Shown: positions 39,101 through 51,627 of the stretch, one piece after another
Layout of the letters: each line of letters opens with the position of its first letter
How positions within the stretch are numbered: the first letter of the stretch is position 1
Assembly: GCA_964035545.1 (NCBI GenBank)
Contig: OZ037765.1
Location: forward strand, 25,804,504 to 25,868,503
Direction: 5' to 3'
DNA from: Bugula neritina
Lineage: Eukaryota; Bryozoa; Gymnolaemata; Cheilostomatida; Bugulidae
Length of the DNA stretch: 64,000 nucleotides
The notes under the pieces: generated by a model
The model's input: only the letters and a program-made list of their open reading frames with translations
Database searches by the model: none
What the model was told of the DNA's origin: nothing
Made by a program: the position numbers and the translations under genes

Positions 39101-42100
39101 AATATGCATCTATGTGGTGTATTGACAAGGCTAGTTCAATACATAGCACTCCTCCCTCACAATTTAGACTTAAGAGTTATGGCTTGTACCAATCTGGCTG
39201 TCTGCGCTCTCTGGTTGGATAGCGCCTCTCATGAGGATGGACAATATTATTATCAGCTTGGGGTGTGTTGGGTACCACTGATTTGTTCATATTTGTAGAT
39301 GGAAGGCGAATTTGAAGCTGATTAGCATGCCTCTTCCAGTTGCCACTGTCTGTTTGTACTATGTAGATAGCATTTCCTTGTTTTGATATGATAGTTCCTG
39401 GGATCCACTTTGGACCAGTACTGTAGTTACGAGCGTACACTAGTGAGTCAATAGTGAACTGTGTTGTCTGTGGCTTGTCATGTTTAGGGTATTTGTGATT
39501 AGTAGGTTGGAGAAGGGATAGTAAGCCTCTGGGCTGGCGGCCATGCAGGACTTCTGCAGGTGTTTTCCATTCCAAAGCAGGATGTGGAATGGTTCTGTAT
39601 GATGCTAATGTAAGTCTGATACTCTCGTCTAGGGATGCTCCTCCCTCACAATTCTTGTCCACAGAGCTTTTAAAAGTTCTGACAAATCGTTCAGCTTCAC
39701 CATTTGAAGGTGGGTGGTATGGAGGTGACAAGACATGGTTGATGTGGAAACTGTTGCAGAAATTAGTAAATTCCTGGCTGGAAAACTGTGGGCCATTATC
39801 TGTAACTATAGTAGCAGGTACACCTTCTATAGCAAAAATATCCTTTAATACTTGTAATGTTTGGCGAGAAGTTGTCTGCCCTATTTCCATGCGTCCAATA
39901 TATGGAAATTTTGAACAAGCATCAATGCAGATAAGCCACATTTTTCCTCTAAAAGGTCCAGCAAAATCTAGATGTATGCGTTCGCATGGCTTGTCTGTCT
40001 TGGGCCAGCTTTGAAACTTCTGGTCTGGAGCAGCTGCTGACTCCTGGCATACTTCGCAAGATTTTATGGCCAGCTCAATATCCGTGTTGATGGTGCTCCA
40101 CCACACATAGCGGCGAGCTAGTTGCTTTACCTTGACTACACCCCAGTGTGAAGAATGAAGTGTGGCTAGTATTCTGCATTGAAGTGAACGAGGTATAACT
40201 ACACGACTTGTTTGTTCGCGTATCAACAACAATACACCTTGTTCAAGTTGCAGGGAGTCACGGTGAATCCAGAAAGTGCCCAGTTCTTTGTCATCTGGTT
40301 TTGTGACTGGCCAACCTTGCTGAATCCATTTTATGACACGTTGAAGGTGTTGATCTTTGACAGTTTCCTGTCTGACCTCATTGTATCCAGCAACAGGTGA
40401 TGTAAATATTTGCTCTTGTATTGGATGGGATATCTCCTTGTTGTCCTGCTGCTCGATCCGGTCAAAATTGCTATCAGGACCAAATGGTAACCTCGAAAGA
40501 CAATCAGCATTCCCATGTTGGGAGGTCTTCCTGTACCTGATAGTAAACTGGAAACCCATCAGAGTGAGAGCCCAGCGTTGTAAACGCTGTGCTGTTAAAG
40601 TTGGAATATTTTTGCCTGGTGCAAAAATAGTAGTGAGAGGCTCATGGTCTGTGACTAGCGTAAAATGTCGTCCATATAGGAATTGTCTGAACTTGGTCAC
40701 ACCATATATAATAGAGAGAGCTTCACGTTCAATCTGAGAGTAGTTCTTTTGAGTGTCAGTCAATGTTTTTGAAGCGTAAGCCACTGGAACTTCTCCCTGA
40801 TCAGTATCCTGCGAGAGAACAACTCCTAATCCATAGGATGACGCATCGGCTGCAAGAATTAGGGGTTTTGTCTCATCATAGTGTGTCAGGCTAGTAGCAT
40901 TGATAATGCTATTCTTTAGCTGGGTAAAGGCTTGTTCACATTCATTTGACCATGTGAATGTGGTATCATTCTTGAGGAGCTTGTACAGTGGAGCTGCTTT
41001 ATCCGCAAGATTAGAGATGAAGCGCCCATAGTAGTTAACCTTTCCTAGAAATGCTTGCAGTTGGTGCAAGTCCTGTGGTCGAGGTAATTGAGAGAGAGCT
41101 GCCATGGAAGCAGCTGTTGGTCGTTTGCCATCCTTGTCGATGGTGTGACCCAGATACTCAACAGAGTGCTTGAAGAATTCACACTTGTCTAATCGTATTC
41201 GAAAACCATGCTCTTGAAGTGTTGAAAGCAGGTTTGTCAGATTAGTCCAGTGTTCTTCCTCCGTTTTACCAGTAATGATTAAATCATCAAGGTATGCAGC
41301 AACTCCTGGTAATTTTTGAGTCAAGGTATCCATACACCGTTGAAACTGAGCTGGACCAGGGGCAATTCCAAAGCACATTCTATTATATTGGTATAATCCG
41401 AATGGAGTGTTTATCACACACAGCTGTTTGGCATCATCTTCTAGCTCAAGTTGTAGGTAAGCATCAGCCAAGTCAAGTTTGGTGAAGAATTTACCTCCTC
41501 TAAGCCTGTTCATTAAATCATCCAGTTTTGGTAGTGGATGCTGATCTATGGAGATGCACTGATTGAGTCGCTTGAAATCTCCACAGATGCGAACTTTGCC
41601 AGACGGCTTGGTAACCACTACTATAGGAGCGGCCCAGTTACTGAAGTTAATACGTTGTATGACACCTTCAGCTTCAAGCCTGTTTAATTCAGCCCTAGTG
41701 GCCTCATGTTGAGAATAGGGGATTTCTCTAGGTTTAGAAAAACAAGGTTTATGTTCTGATTTGAGGTAAATTGGTACTTTGAATGTTTTACAATGTCCTA
41801 TTCCAGGTTTGAAAACATCGGGATATTTTGTTGTGAGAACTTTGACCTTGGTATCAACATTGTGTACTGCGTTAGTAACCTCGGTGTCACTGTCTACAGC
41901 AGATAGACCCTGTTGTGATAGTCCAAAACTGTCACTCCAGTCTACACCCAGTAAGTTGACACCTTCATCTGAGTCTACTATTAATAATCGAAGATTGTTT
42001 TTTGTAGTCTGACCAATGGTTACTGTTACATAGCATTCACCACGTACCTGCATAGCGGTATTTCCATATGAATGAAGGGTCGTGTCTGTCTGTTGATATG

Positions 42101-45100
42101 GTGGAGAGCATAGGGCTTCGTAGCCTTTGTTCCCTACCATAGAACAAGTAGCGCCTGTGTCCCACTGAAATTGTGTTTGTTTGTTGTTCACAGTAGTGTT
42201 AATCCATATTTGTTTCCCCTTGCGTTCATATATATTGTAAACACTACTTGAAGATTCTTCTACGAAGTGAGAGTTGTTCCCACTTGATTTTGATGAAGTT
42301 TTGCAGACGCTAGAAATATGTCCTGTTTTGTTGCACAGCTTACATTGTTTGTTACGGTGAGGACATTGTTTACGATCGTGGCTAATGTAGCATTGTGGAC
42401 ACGATTTCAACTTGGAAGGCTGTGTTGGCATAGCAGTCTGGTTTTCAGACTTGTGAAATTGTGGTCTCTTGCCCTGACTACCTTTGTTTTGACGTTTGTA
42501 TGTTGAGGACATTTGATTTGTGGTAACAGGTGTAGAGGTCTCACCCTTCAAAACTTTATCAGTTTCTGCTGTTTGAATGTATGTAGCTGCCTTCTTTAAC
42601 ACATTTTCCAGTGTAGGATCTGGATCCAATAAGCATTGTCTACGTACATCAGCATGTGGAGTTTCTTTAATAATTATGTCACGGATTTGATCATCAACAT
42701 AACTTTCACCACAGTCTTCCTTTTTACAGGTAAAATTGCAGTTACGAGCTAAACCCCGTAAATCAGCTGCCCAATCTGAGTATGACTGGTTAGGTTTCAT
42801 TTTACAGTTATAAAACTGATATCTAGCTGCTTGCACATGTTTTGTTTCAATAAAATGTGTGCTAAGCTTACCTGCTAGATTATCGAACGACATGGTAGTT
42901 ATGTCCTCTGAGCCATACAGTTTTGTCAGCAATTCATAACATTCTGAGCCAATCCATGAAAGTAACCAAGCTCGTTTTTGTTCACTGTCATTTACTTTGT
43001 AAACGGTAAAGTGCTGATTGAGCCGCTGTAAATACTGAGTCCATGATTCCTTGTCTCTGTCATAAGAGTCGAATCTAGGCACAGTTACAGATTTATTTTG
43101 TGCAGGTTCACCAGGCTTTACAGCTGTAGTAAATTGTCCCAGTATTTGAGCGAATTGCTCCATCTGCTGCTGCTGTTGTTGCTGCATTGTTGTTACAAGT
43201 TGTTTTATAACTTCCTCCATTTCAAAATGATATGGTTGTATTTATCCTACTTCTGACACCAGTTGTTGTGTTCTTGTTATTTGTTAAACAAGAGTAACAG
43301 TAAGATTAAGCATGTATAAGTAAGATTGGCTGTAGAGTAGAATGTATGACTGTATTGTATTGAAGCTAACAAGTAACTGACATAAAAATACATGTAGATA
43401 AACAGTGACAGAATAACAACTGGCTTGTATATTGATATGGCAAAAACTGTATATAATGAGTTTAAACAAATAGACATTAGAATAAAAAAGTAACCGAGCA
43501 CATAAAATGTGGTATGTCATAATATGCATCTATGTGGTGTATTGACAAGGCTAGTTCAATACATAGCACTTAAAATAACTCGACAGCCAGACGTCTTCGG
43601 TCAAATTTGCCAACTGTTGTAACGTAGCTAAAAATTCTAATGCTTTTTACTACCAGTATTTTTTGCCAACAGAAAATTCGAGGTTTATGTGGTGCAATGG
43701 TGCTAAGAACAATTTATAAATACTAAATACCTAACGAGGCTTAGCCTGACATAATACATTCATAAGATATTTGTCATAAAATTAAATTTTCTGATACACA
43801 CATCTTCCTGCTATATAGATCTAATCAGTCTAGAATCTAGATATATCAATAAACAGTGCTGGGTGTCAGAAGACCCTAGAATATTCTATAAAACAACATT
43901 TTCTGCTGATAATCAACCTAATAAGTTCCTAATAGAGCAATGAGAAATGATTGTAAAAGCAGAAGAGAAAATAGTTAAACAGAAAAAGTACAACTATTTT
44001 AGTATAATGGAACATTTGAGTACTAATATTAGAATGAAAATTGAAATAACGTTTCTAATCACAATTATCAACAAAGTTTGGTTATTCCTGGGGTTGGCAC
44101 TGTTGATTTTCAATGTGACAGAAAACAGAGAGATAAAAGATTAATATTTGGTGAAAGAAGTTTGTGTTAAGAAGAGGCAATACCTGGCGGATGGTGAGAT
44201 ACTTGCTCAGCTACATACAACATCCTGCTAGCCTGATTTCCATTCTCACCACTGACATCCCACGAGCAGTGGAAGGTCTCCCCAATAATAGGATTATATG
44301 GCTTCTTGGCAAGACTACCCTGAATATCAACGAATATTAGATACACAATATTTTTCAACACAGCAAATCCAATGATAATGATGAACTATAAAATACAGGT
44401 ACAAAAGAATATAACAGCATGCAATATTCACTATCAATACTCTATAACATGTAAATGCTTATTGATTAACATCATATTACTGTTGAATAATAACCATTTT
44501 TCGTTTCAACATTAGTTCTCAGGCATGACAGTCAATATGCACTTGATTAATATTTTATATACAACAAACATGCTAGCTTATCAATAGCAGTTGGATAAAA
44601 TTGATTATTGCAACAGTTTAATGAGCATAAGCCAGTTCAGTGGAAGAGTTATGTTGTGTTGTTGTCTTGACCTTGCATAGTTGCTTCCTCTTACGCGAGC
44701 ACAATAGGTTGGGAAATTTGGCTAGGTATAGTGAGGTCACTTGTCTAAGTTGTCAAAGCTGTGTTTTTCACATGAAAACAAGTTTGCCGTTTTCATTGAG
44801 CCAAGTACTTATTCTTACACCTATGTTTTATATTTTGATTCAATAGCCTAGTATAACTTTATACATTGGAGCAACTTTAATCTAGTAATTAGAGTAGTCT
44901 AGTGGTGATGTTACGAAAATTCTGATGGCAACAGTCCTTGCATGTTAAAACACTATTACCATTAGGGTTTCTCATAAGGGTGGAGATTTTAAACAAATGT
45001 GATTGAATCTTTTAAATGTTTACAATTGACAATATATTGATACATCATTTCGTTCTTCTGGCAGTTGAGAATGATAATTTATTTACAGAAATACTGATTA

Positions 45101-48100
45101 CACTAGTAGAAACTAGTTTCATTAGCCATTAAAAGTATATTCTTGCACTTAGTAACTCAATGTAAGTTTTACGACCAGACTACTTATTTATCTTTTTGGT
45201 GTATGAGCTGATCATATCATAGATCTGACAGTATTTACAGATTAAACTAAGTTTCAGCTGAGCAGTCAACTAGCTCAGAGTGATGGAGATCAAACTTTGA
45301 CCTGTTTCTGTGTCTCAAATTGACTGCAGCCGGACTGATATCAACGCCGGAAAAAGCGATTCAGATGCAAGCAAATTTACATTTTAATAATAATTAAAAA
45401 AAAGAACACAAAGTTTTTTGTGAAATAAAAGATGAGAAATAGTAAATTTGTAATTTCAGTATTCTATTATAATTATGCTATACAAAACTAAACATAAGTC
45501 AACACTAACTACCTTTCTGCCTTCATGGAATGATGCCAAGTACCACTCAACAACCTGCGTCATTCTGGCTCTTGGGTCAGTCATATCGGCTATTCTGAAT
45601 TAATGTAAAGAAATGAATAAAAAAAAATCTTCCAGAAACTAAGAAACTCAAAGTTTTCGCCATGAGAACTTATATAACTTGAAAAACAGGAAAATAGTTT
45701 ACATTGAGGGGAATACTTATAAGCTAGTGGATGTCATCATGAACCTGTCTACCTCAACTTATTTACAGCACAGTATTGTGTAGTACTTAGACACTGTGTT
45801 GTACTATAGTCATCAGTCACAAGATTAAATCTTAGTCTGTGTGCATACAAGACACATCTAACAGTTGCAGTATATGTTTTTCTATATAATAATATAACTG
45901 TGCACACATAGGCATTGTGGTTTTTGAGTGAGCTGCTGACGAATGATAAAATCAACATCATTACATATAAAATGGCAGTAAAGGACAACTCACCTCAAAA
46001 AAGTGTCAGGATGAGCCATGCAGTCCGCAAACATCTCTAATAATGATCTTTTCTCTAAGATGAATGTAGGCAACACAACCTAAATAACCACATCAAACAT
46101 ATATGAAACAATCCAGAAACCTTACTAATATCTTTCACAATTACGACAAAGATTTAAATAAATGTATTCAATACTAATAATATTTTACCAACAGTTTAAA
46201 CTTATGAGCTAGCACTCATCTGTGTGTATAAACTACCAGCTAAACTGAGTCTCCAATAAACTGATGCTAGTCTTACCTTCGTCAAGTCCATGCCCAGTTT
46301 GAGTTGAGATAACAGATGAAGGATGATTGTTTTATGCTGCTCCATCTCACCAAGATCTTTCTCTTCAGTAGCATCCGAGTCGGCGACTTCATCTTCGTGA
46401 TTTATTGCCGGCACTGTAAGCAGCATTACTGGCTGTTGAATAATACTGTTACTATATAATACTGTTACTATATATAATACTGTTACTATATAATACTACT
46501 ATTAGCGAAGAACAGCAGCTGGATAGCACTGTCTCCTTAGAAGGACCTTCTGACTAAGTGAATGAAAATCTTTGCTAATGCAACGCTCTGCTTCACTCAC
46601 CCTTGAGTAATATTCAATTCACGTGATCAGAATCAATAAATTATAATATTACTCTAGTCACATAATGTAAACATTAAACTACCATTAACCCTTTGATATG
46701 ATGAAATATTTGAATCAATTATCTGCCCTAAAGAACGATGTGCTCTGACTGTGACATAAACTATGTGAACTTTCTTTATATAGTAACAACAAAGGTAATG
46801 AAACGTGACAGTTTAGCTCTATGCCCATAGAGTGTGTTCAACAAGAACAATACTAATACTAATGGACTGAGCTAGGTCAAACTGTATCAGTATTACATTA
46901 AAGTATAGCTGAAAAATGTACTTCATCTTACTATTTGTATACCAACTGCAAAGAAATGAAGAAAACTTAATTTCAAACTGGTATTGCAATACTATGATAA
47001 ATCATCCAATAGCGTAAGTTATGGGATGAGAATATAATTTCATCATAATTAATCATTAGTACTGCAATGTTTTCCACAACCAGTTTACACTACAATACTT
47101 TCCACCCTGCCAAAACCAAGTTATATATTCATATTGCATGATTTATTACATGCGAGGCCAAAAATTGCTTTCCATAAATAAAGAATTTGTTAACCAATAG
47201 AAGGTGGCAAAACTTCCTCATTTGTATGAAGCCAGCCGTGAAGATGGTGTGTATTGATGATCAAGTTTAGTCCACCATATCTTTATATGTTTAATATTGC
47301 AAGCAAGCACTTAGCTATAACAATACTATCATGCATTTATATAGTTTAAAAACTACTGGCATTGAGCAACTTTCAAATCTTTGAAAATCTAACTTTTTCA
47401 GATAGTAGGTACAGAAATTTTTTTCTAGACTTCATAAAAATAACATGTACAAGTCATAATACACATAATTATGATACAATGGAGTAGTATGCAGGGTAAG
47501 GACATGCTAGCTTTCTTCAAACTGAACATAGAATATAGTTCAGCTTTTAGTACATATCAGCAAAAAAATTGATTGCAAATTCCTTTGATCATTCACCAGA
47601 AGAGTGGGGAAAAAGGAACTTAACTAAAATCCTAGAGAATAAAATTCAACTTTTCACTGGTAAAGAAGTTAAAACGCTCACTTCAAAACAAAAATGCAAT
47701 AATTGAAAAAATTCTAGAAATTGTACAACTCCCACAGTTAATGTTGAGGTTGAAAACTTAGAAATATCTTGTTGTTTCTTGAGTGTCAATTAGTCGTTTA
47801 CTATGACACAAATACAAAAGAATGTAAATTGGTGATTGGTGAACCAGCATAACACACTAACTTGGTAAAGGTTGAGTAAATCCAATTTCACTTTGAGCTA
47901 CCAGTCTTGATGACTCATCTAAATGACTCATTTTATTGTCTCCGTTGAGCTTCACATCAGTCTCAGATTTATCTCTGGAAAAGTTTGTACAAGGAGATGT
48001 ACCAACAAAATGTTTATAATATTCTTGGCCTTCAATATGAATTATGTAATTATTATTCACAACAGATATTTCGCCAGATATAGTCTGATACATTTCATTA

Positions 48101-51100
48101 TATGTATAAATGTAAATCATTCTAAAAATAAACAAATTAAGTTTATGTAAAGTAGTTTTAGGAGTATTGAAAAAACGAAGCGTGGGCACAACTCCAACAA
48201 TTGAAACTTGTAAACCTGATACAACATAATTATGTCCAATATGAAAATCAGAATGGAGCGTTACTGAAACTTAATCCAGTCTAAACCAAAATCTGTTACA
48301 AACCACAACTTTGATTATCCGGACAAACCAACTTTCCATAAAACTCAATTTCCTATTGCTTTATTTTATTGATGGAGAGAAATCTACATTTTAAATATTA
48401 AACTCTGATGGCACCAAGCTAAGTAAAAACAAAGTCAAAGCTCCCATTTTCCTTACAATAAATTAAACTTACTTGTTATTTATAATCCACTCTACTTTAG
48501 CACCAGATTTTAGGTGATTTTTCTTAAAAGACTGCCGAGCAATAGCCGCCTGAAATATAATCTTAAAATCAAACTAAAAATATAATGCTCATTTAAAAAC
48601 AGTATTTAAAATGAGAGTTTTACCACCATAATATGCTTTTATTCAGAACTCAAGATGTAAAAAAACTGGCCATTATAAAAATAAAAACAGTGTGAGCATT
48701 TTGTTTGGTTTGCAATACTCAAAGTCCATTAAAATGTAGTACAAAAAATAATTCCCCACCAGGAAAATCAAACTCAGCCGAACAAGCACAACATTTTACT
48801 CTACTCAAACGTGCATGGTTGAAAAAACACAATATCTAATGTTTCCTCCCGATATCAGGATGACTATGACTAAAATAGAACTTGCTGCTTAATACAGATT
48901 TGTTTAACATAACAAGTGACTTATTATAATTTAGTGCGATTACAAGTTTCAAACAGGAAAGACATACATGTTGCTGATCCAATATAGACAAACAACTGTC
49001 CAGGCAACCGGCAGTAGCCTTTGAACAAGCCTTGAGTAGTAGCATGTCCTACAATGTTACAGCATAGCAAGTCTACATAAAATAATATATTTAGTGTAAT
49101 GAATACTCCTGTACTTTGATTTAGTAACCAATGGCGTTATAAAGGCATAAAACAATGCCAAAAAATGTTTCTATTATTAGTAATCAATTACATCACAATT
49201 TCGAAAATTGTTGAAGCGAACAAAACATCCATCAGATGAGCTATGAGCATATATAACATATCTTATTGTTGAGCCTTAAGTTTAACTACTTATCAGTCTA
49301 AATAAAAATTTGATTTGTCTGGGGTTTAAAATAAAATATATCATAGTGTATTACTATAATCAAGTTCTCTCATCAATAGAGAGTTCAATTAACCTGATCA
49401 AGGGAGTTGATGAGGTCTCCGTGAGATGGTAGACTTTCTATTTTGTCAGCCAACTTGACCTCTAGAGTACAAACTTCATTAACATACTCTTTAACCTCAG
49501 CTAGAGCCCGGTTCTCCTCTGTCACCACAGCAGAATGCACGGAAGAGCGCCTATAATAATGATATGAAAGACTACTCGAACCAATAACCAAACATGGAAA
49601 AAATCATCAGCGCATATTTCTACAAGCAGTGCAGTGATGTGGCTATATTATTATATTCAAAGTTGAATCTCACATGGAATTAAAAAAAACATCAAATCAC
49701 TTGCTGATGGCAACATGAACATAAAAGAGATGTCCATATATGATGCATACACAAGTTACTTTAGAAGTGAAATGAAGAATGTATTTGTAGAAATCTGCAT
49801 TAGCAGTTGCCTCTTGCCATAATCAGTTAAGTTTGCAGATAGGAAGATCAGAAACGTGAAATGAAAGATAAAGTTAATAACCGTAAGAAACAGCAGGTTA
49901 AAAGACCAAAGCTGAGCGTCCTACCTGTGCTTCTGTTTTAGAATGCTCATTTTCCTAAAACAGTGGGTTTCAAAGTTCTCACTCACTCAAATCAACACTG
50001 TTAGTAGTATTCTGATATACTATGTGAGTGAATCACTAGGAAAGTTGTATATATTAGAATAAACCCTTTATTGAATACTACACAAATCTGGGGGTAAACT
50101 AAGTGTACTAACCTGCTGTGACGCACTGCGGGGGCGTCACTCCAGGTGGTACTACCGGCAGACCCTTTCGTCTCTAAAGATACGGTACTGGCCTTCCTTG
50201 ATTCGCTGACTTGTGTGACATACATCAATCTTGAGACCCATAGCTGTCTTGTTTTCGTATTATCAGCTAAAATTACAGTTATGGTAGGTTATTCTGCCCT
50301 CAATACTAATAGACATCTCATCAGTAATGTGAGCTATAATGAAACTGATCACTACTAAAGGGCAATGAAAAAAGAAAGTATTGCACCAGAAGCAATGTGC
50401 AACTCTATCAGAAAAATATTTAAACCAAAATAAGTAAAAACTAAATTCACTCACCACGTAATTTATAGACTTCCCCATTGGCAGCATATATAGTGAAAGT
50501 GACAGAGTCCTCCTCTGATGGAGCTACACTAGCACAGTGTAGATTGATAGCACCACGGGGCTTTTGATTCACCAACTCTTCCCTCTGCAAGGTTGAAAAT
50601 CTTGAATCACTTGAATAGTGCAAACACATTGAACTAATTTAAAAAATTAGGTTTGATTTAATCCCACCTATCACATTAGTTCATTTAGAAAAACAATACA
50701 ATATAAACTATGTAAAAAGTTTTTCAAGGTTTTGTAGACTATACACAAGAGAAAAAATTGGGAAGATGACTTTAGAAATGCAAAATAGGTGTTTATTTCA
50801 TTTTTATTATTTACTAGAACAAAAAAAATAGTAGACGCAGAAAAAAAATTCTGTGAAATTAATTGACACAACATAAGGAAATGCTGGGCCAGTATATTTG
50901 GTAGCATTACGACTTTATTGCACCCACCTCGTAATACTCTACAGTGCCTTGATCTGGATAAAGAACAAACCACCTGTACTGCCATCCTTTCACCACATTG
51001 GTGTATTTGCTTAGTAGACCACGTAATGGTTTGCTACAGTTGATGAAAACATTCAGTAATAAGAAAATTTCAACCATCTCACATTTGCTTATATCCTCAT

Positions 51101-51627
51101 AATATATACTGACAAAGCAAATGACATGCTGATCATAAAGTTTAAACCTTTGCTGCACCAGTTTGCTTAGCAGTGTAAAATGAGCGCCTATTAACTATAC
51201 TACTAGACCAATTCTAAAATGAGAAGGCTAGACAGTGAGCCCACTCCACACTACAAAGTACACACTTTAACATAATAGGTAATTTAGCTACGCTTCCATT
51301 TTGTGAAATACTACAGTCAGAAAATAAATTAATAAATCGAAGAATTATTTTCTATTGAGAATATATTTAGCTTATGCGAGGTATTAGAAATAGCATGCTG
51401 ATAGTAGGGTTTGAACTCTGGTAATACCAACTCACTTAGCAATATAGAGTTGGTGCTTCAATGGTTCAAACTCCATTATTAGCATGTTATCATATTTTTA
51501 CATAACATATAACTATGACAATAACAATCTTGCTGTAAACACATTCATTGTAAAAGGAATAGAACTAAATTATCAAGATAATAGCCATAAGTTATAAATA
51601 CCTTAGACTGCTATCTACCACTGCCAT
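36121..51627 (-). CDS. oxysterol-binding-protein-related protein, OSBPL10/11-like, complete, 18 exons
   Basis: Exons: 51602-51627, 50928-51033, 50455-50584, 50113-50266, 49394-49550, 48968-49048, 48473-48549, 47862-47974, 46277-46413, 45994-46079, 45513-45594, 44184-44319, 38299-38438, 37943-38074, 37549-37662, 36969-37130, 36550-36615, 36121-36192; all phases agree, 656 residues. An N-terminal PH domain (about residues 9-125) has [27 protein letters not shown] and [11 protein letters not shown]. After a helical middle come [36 protein letters not shown], the ORP fingerprint EQVSHHPP (421-428), [22 protein letters not shown] and [13 protein letters not shown]. ORPs bind and exchange lipids at membrane contacts. 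I see no FFAT motif. The PH and ORD sequences fit OSBPL10/11 best; OSBPL9 is the next choice. Intron 12 carries a sense-oriented LTR retrotransposon. Confidence 0.94.
38844..39148 (-). repeat. 3' LTR
   Basis: 305 bp, apparently identical to the 5' LTR. Left flank CTTAA is one copy of the target duplication. The polypurine tract GTGAGGGAGGAG (minus strand, 39149-39160) abuts it. Confidence 0.93.
39177..43220 (-). CDS. Gag-Pol polyprotein of the Ty3-type element, single intact frame, 1,347 aa
   Basis: Domains in order: Gag with an N-terminal Gln run; a Cys/His zinc-knuckle cluster near residues 275-307 (CPQC...[17 protein letters not shown]); aspartic protease [11 protein letters not shown] near 353; reverse transcriptase with the YLDD catalytic box near 643; RNase H starting [12 protein letters not shown] near 790; integrase with an HHCC zinc finger (about 1020-1055) and DDE residues in DFAGPF, TDNGPQF and SNGEAERF. 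No chromodomain or env frame is seen. Gag and Pol are fused without frameshift or stop, so Gag must be released by the protease or made from another product. The motifs suit the animal Mag-like lineages, but the clade was not tested. Confidence 0.95.
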   Translation of the reverse strand: MEEVIKQLVTTMQQQQQQQMEQFAQILGQFTTAVKPGEPAQNKSVTVPRFDSYDRDKESWTQYLQRLNQHFTVYKVNDSEQKRAWLLSWIGSECYELLTKLYGSEDITTMSFDNLAGKLSTHFIETKHVQAARYQFYNCKMKPNQSYSDWAADLRGLARNCNFTCKKEDCGESYVDDQIRDIIIKETPHADVRRQCLLDPDPTLENVLKKAATYIQTAETDKVLKGETSTPVTTNQMSSTYKRQNKGSQGKRPQFHKSENQTAMPTQPSKLKSCPQCYISHDRKQCPHRNKQCKLCNKTGHISSVCKTSSKSSGNNSHFVEESSSSVYNIYERKGKQIWINTTVNNKQTQFQWDTGATCSMVGNKGYEALCSPPYQQTDTTLHSYGNTAMQVRGECYVTVTIGQTTKNNLRLLIVDSDEGVNLLGVDWSDSFGLSQQGLSAVDSDTEVTNAVHNVDTKVKVLTTKYPDVFKPGIGHCKTFKVPIYLKSEHKPCFSKPREIPYSQHEATRAELNRLEAEGVIQRINFSNWAAPIVVVTKPSGKVRICGDFKRLNQCISIDQHPLPKLDDLMNRLRGGKFFTKLDLADAYLQLELEDDAKQLCVINTPFGLYQYNRMCFGIAPGPAQFQRCMDTLTQKLPGVAAYLDDLIITGKTEEEHWTNLTNLLSTLQEHGFRIRLDKCEFFKHSVEYLGHTIDKDGKRPTAASMAALSQLPRPQDLHQLQAFLGKVNYYGRFISNLADKAAPLYKLLKNDTTFTWSNECEQAFTQLKNSIINATSLTHYDETKPLILAADASSYGLGVVLSQDTDQGEVPVAYASKTLTDTQKNYSQIEREALSIIYGVTKFRQFLYGRHFTLVTDHEPLTTIFAPGKNIPTLTAQRLQRWALTLMGFQFTIRYRKTSQHGNADCLSRLPFGPDSNFDRIEQQDNKEISHPIQEQIFTSPVAGYNEVRQETVKDQHLQRVIKWIQQGWPVTKPDDKELGTFWIHRDSLQLEQGVLLLIREQTSRVVIPRSLQCRILATLHSSHWGVVKVKQLARRYVWWSTINTDIELAIKSCEVCQESAAAPDQKFQSWPKTDKPCERIHLDFAGPFRGKMWLICIDACSKFPYIGRMEIGQTTSRQTLQVLKDIFAIEGVPATIVTDNGPQFSSQEFTNFCNSFHINHVLSPPYHPPSNGEAERFVRTFKSSVDKNCEGGASLDESIRLTLASYRTIPHPALEWKTPAEVLHGRQPRGLLSLLQPTNHKYPKHDKPQTTQFTIDSLVYARNYSTGPKWIPGTIISKQGNAIYIVQTDSGNWKRHANQLQIRLPSTNMNKSVVPNTPQADNNIVHPHERRYPTRERRQPDWYKP
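43246..43261 (-). promoter_or_regulatory. primer-binding site, tRNA-Leu-like
   Basis: Two bases inside the 5' LTR the minus strand reads TGGTGTCAGAAGTAGG. TGGTGTCAGAAGTGGG would be the complement of a tRNA-Leu 3' end with CCA, so one position differs. The tRNA assignment is from memory of tRNA-Leu ends. Confidence 0.6.
43264..43568 (-). repeat. 5' LTR
   Basis: 305 bp, followed on the right by CTTAA (43569-43573), the second copy of the target duplication. It should contain the promoter of the element. Confidence 0.93.

Larger units (their letters stand above)
38844..43568 (-). mobile_element. full-length Ty3-type LTR retrotransposon (4,725 bp)
   Basis: Two 305-bp direct repeats beginning TGTTGTG and ending TAGCA on the plus strand bound one long gag-pol frame. 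The flanks carry a 5-bp target duplication CTTAA (38839-38843 and 43569-43573). A primer-binding site and a polypurine tract abut the LTRs in the right order for minus-strand transcription. I saw no difference between the LTRs on reading them through. Together with the intact frame this indicates a young, possibly active copy. It lies in ORP intron 12 in the same sense as the host gene. Confidence 0.95.

Noticed and set aside
38857-39109. Small open frames inside the 3' LTR, repeated at 43277-43529
   Set aside because: They recur in both LTRs and overlap each other; chance frames in LTR sequence.
39589-42506. Several plus-strand open frames across the retrotransposon
   Set aside because: Shadows of the minus-strand gag-pol frame.
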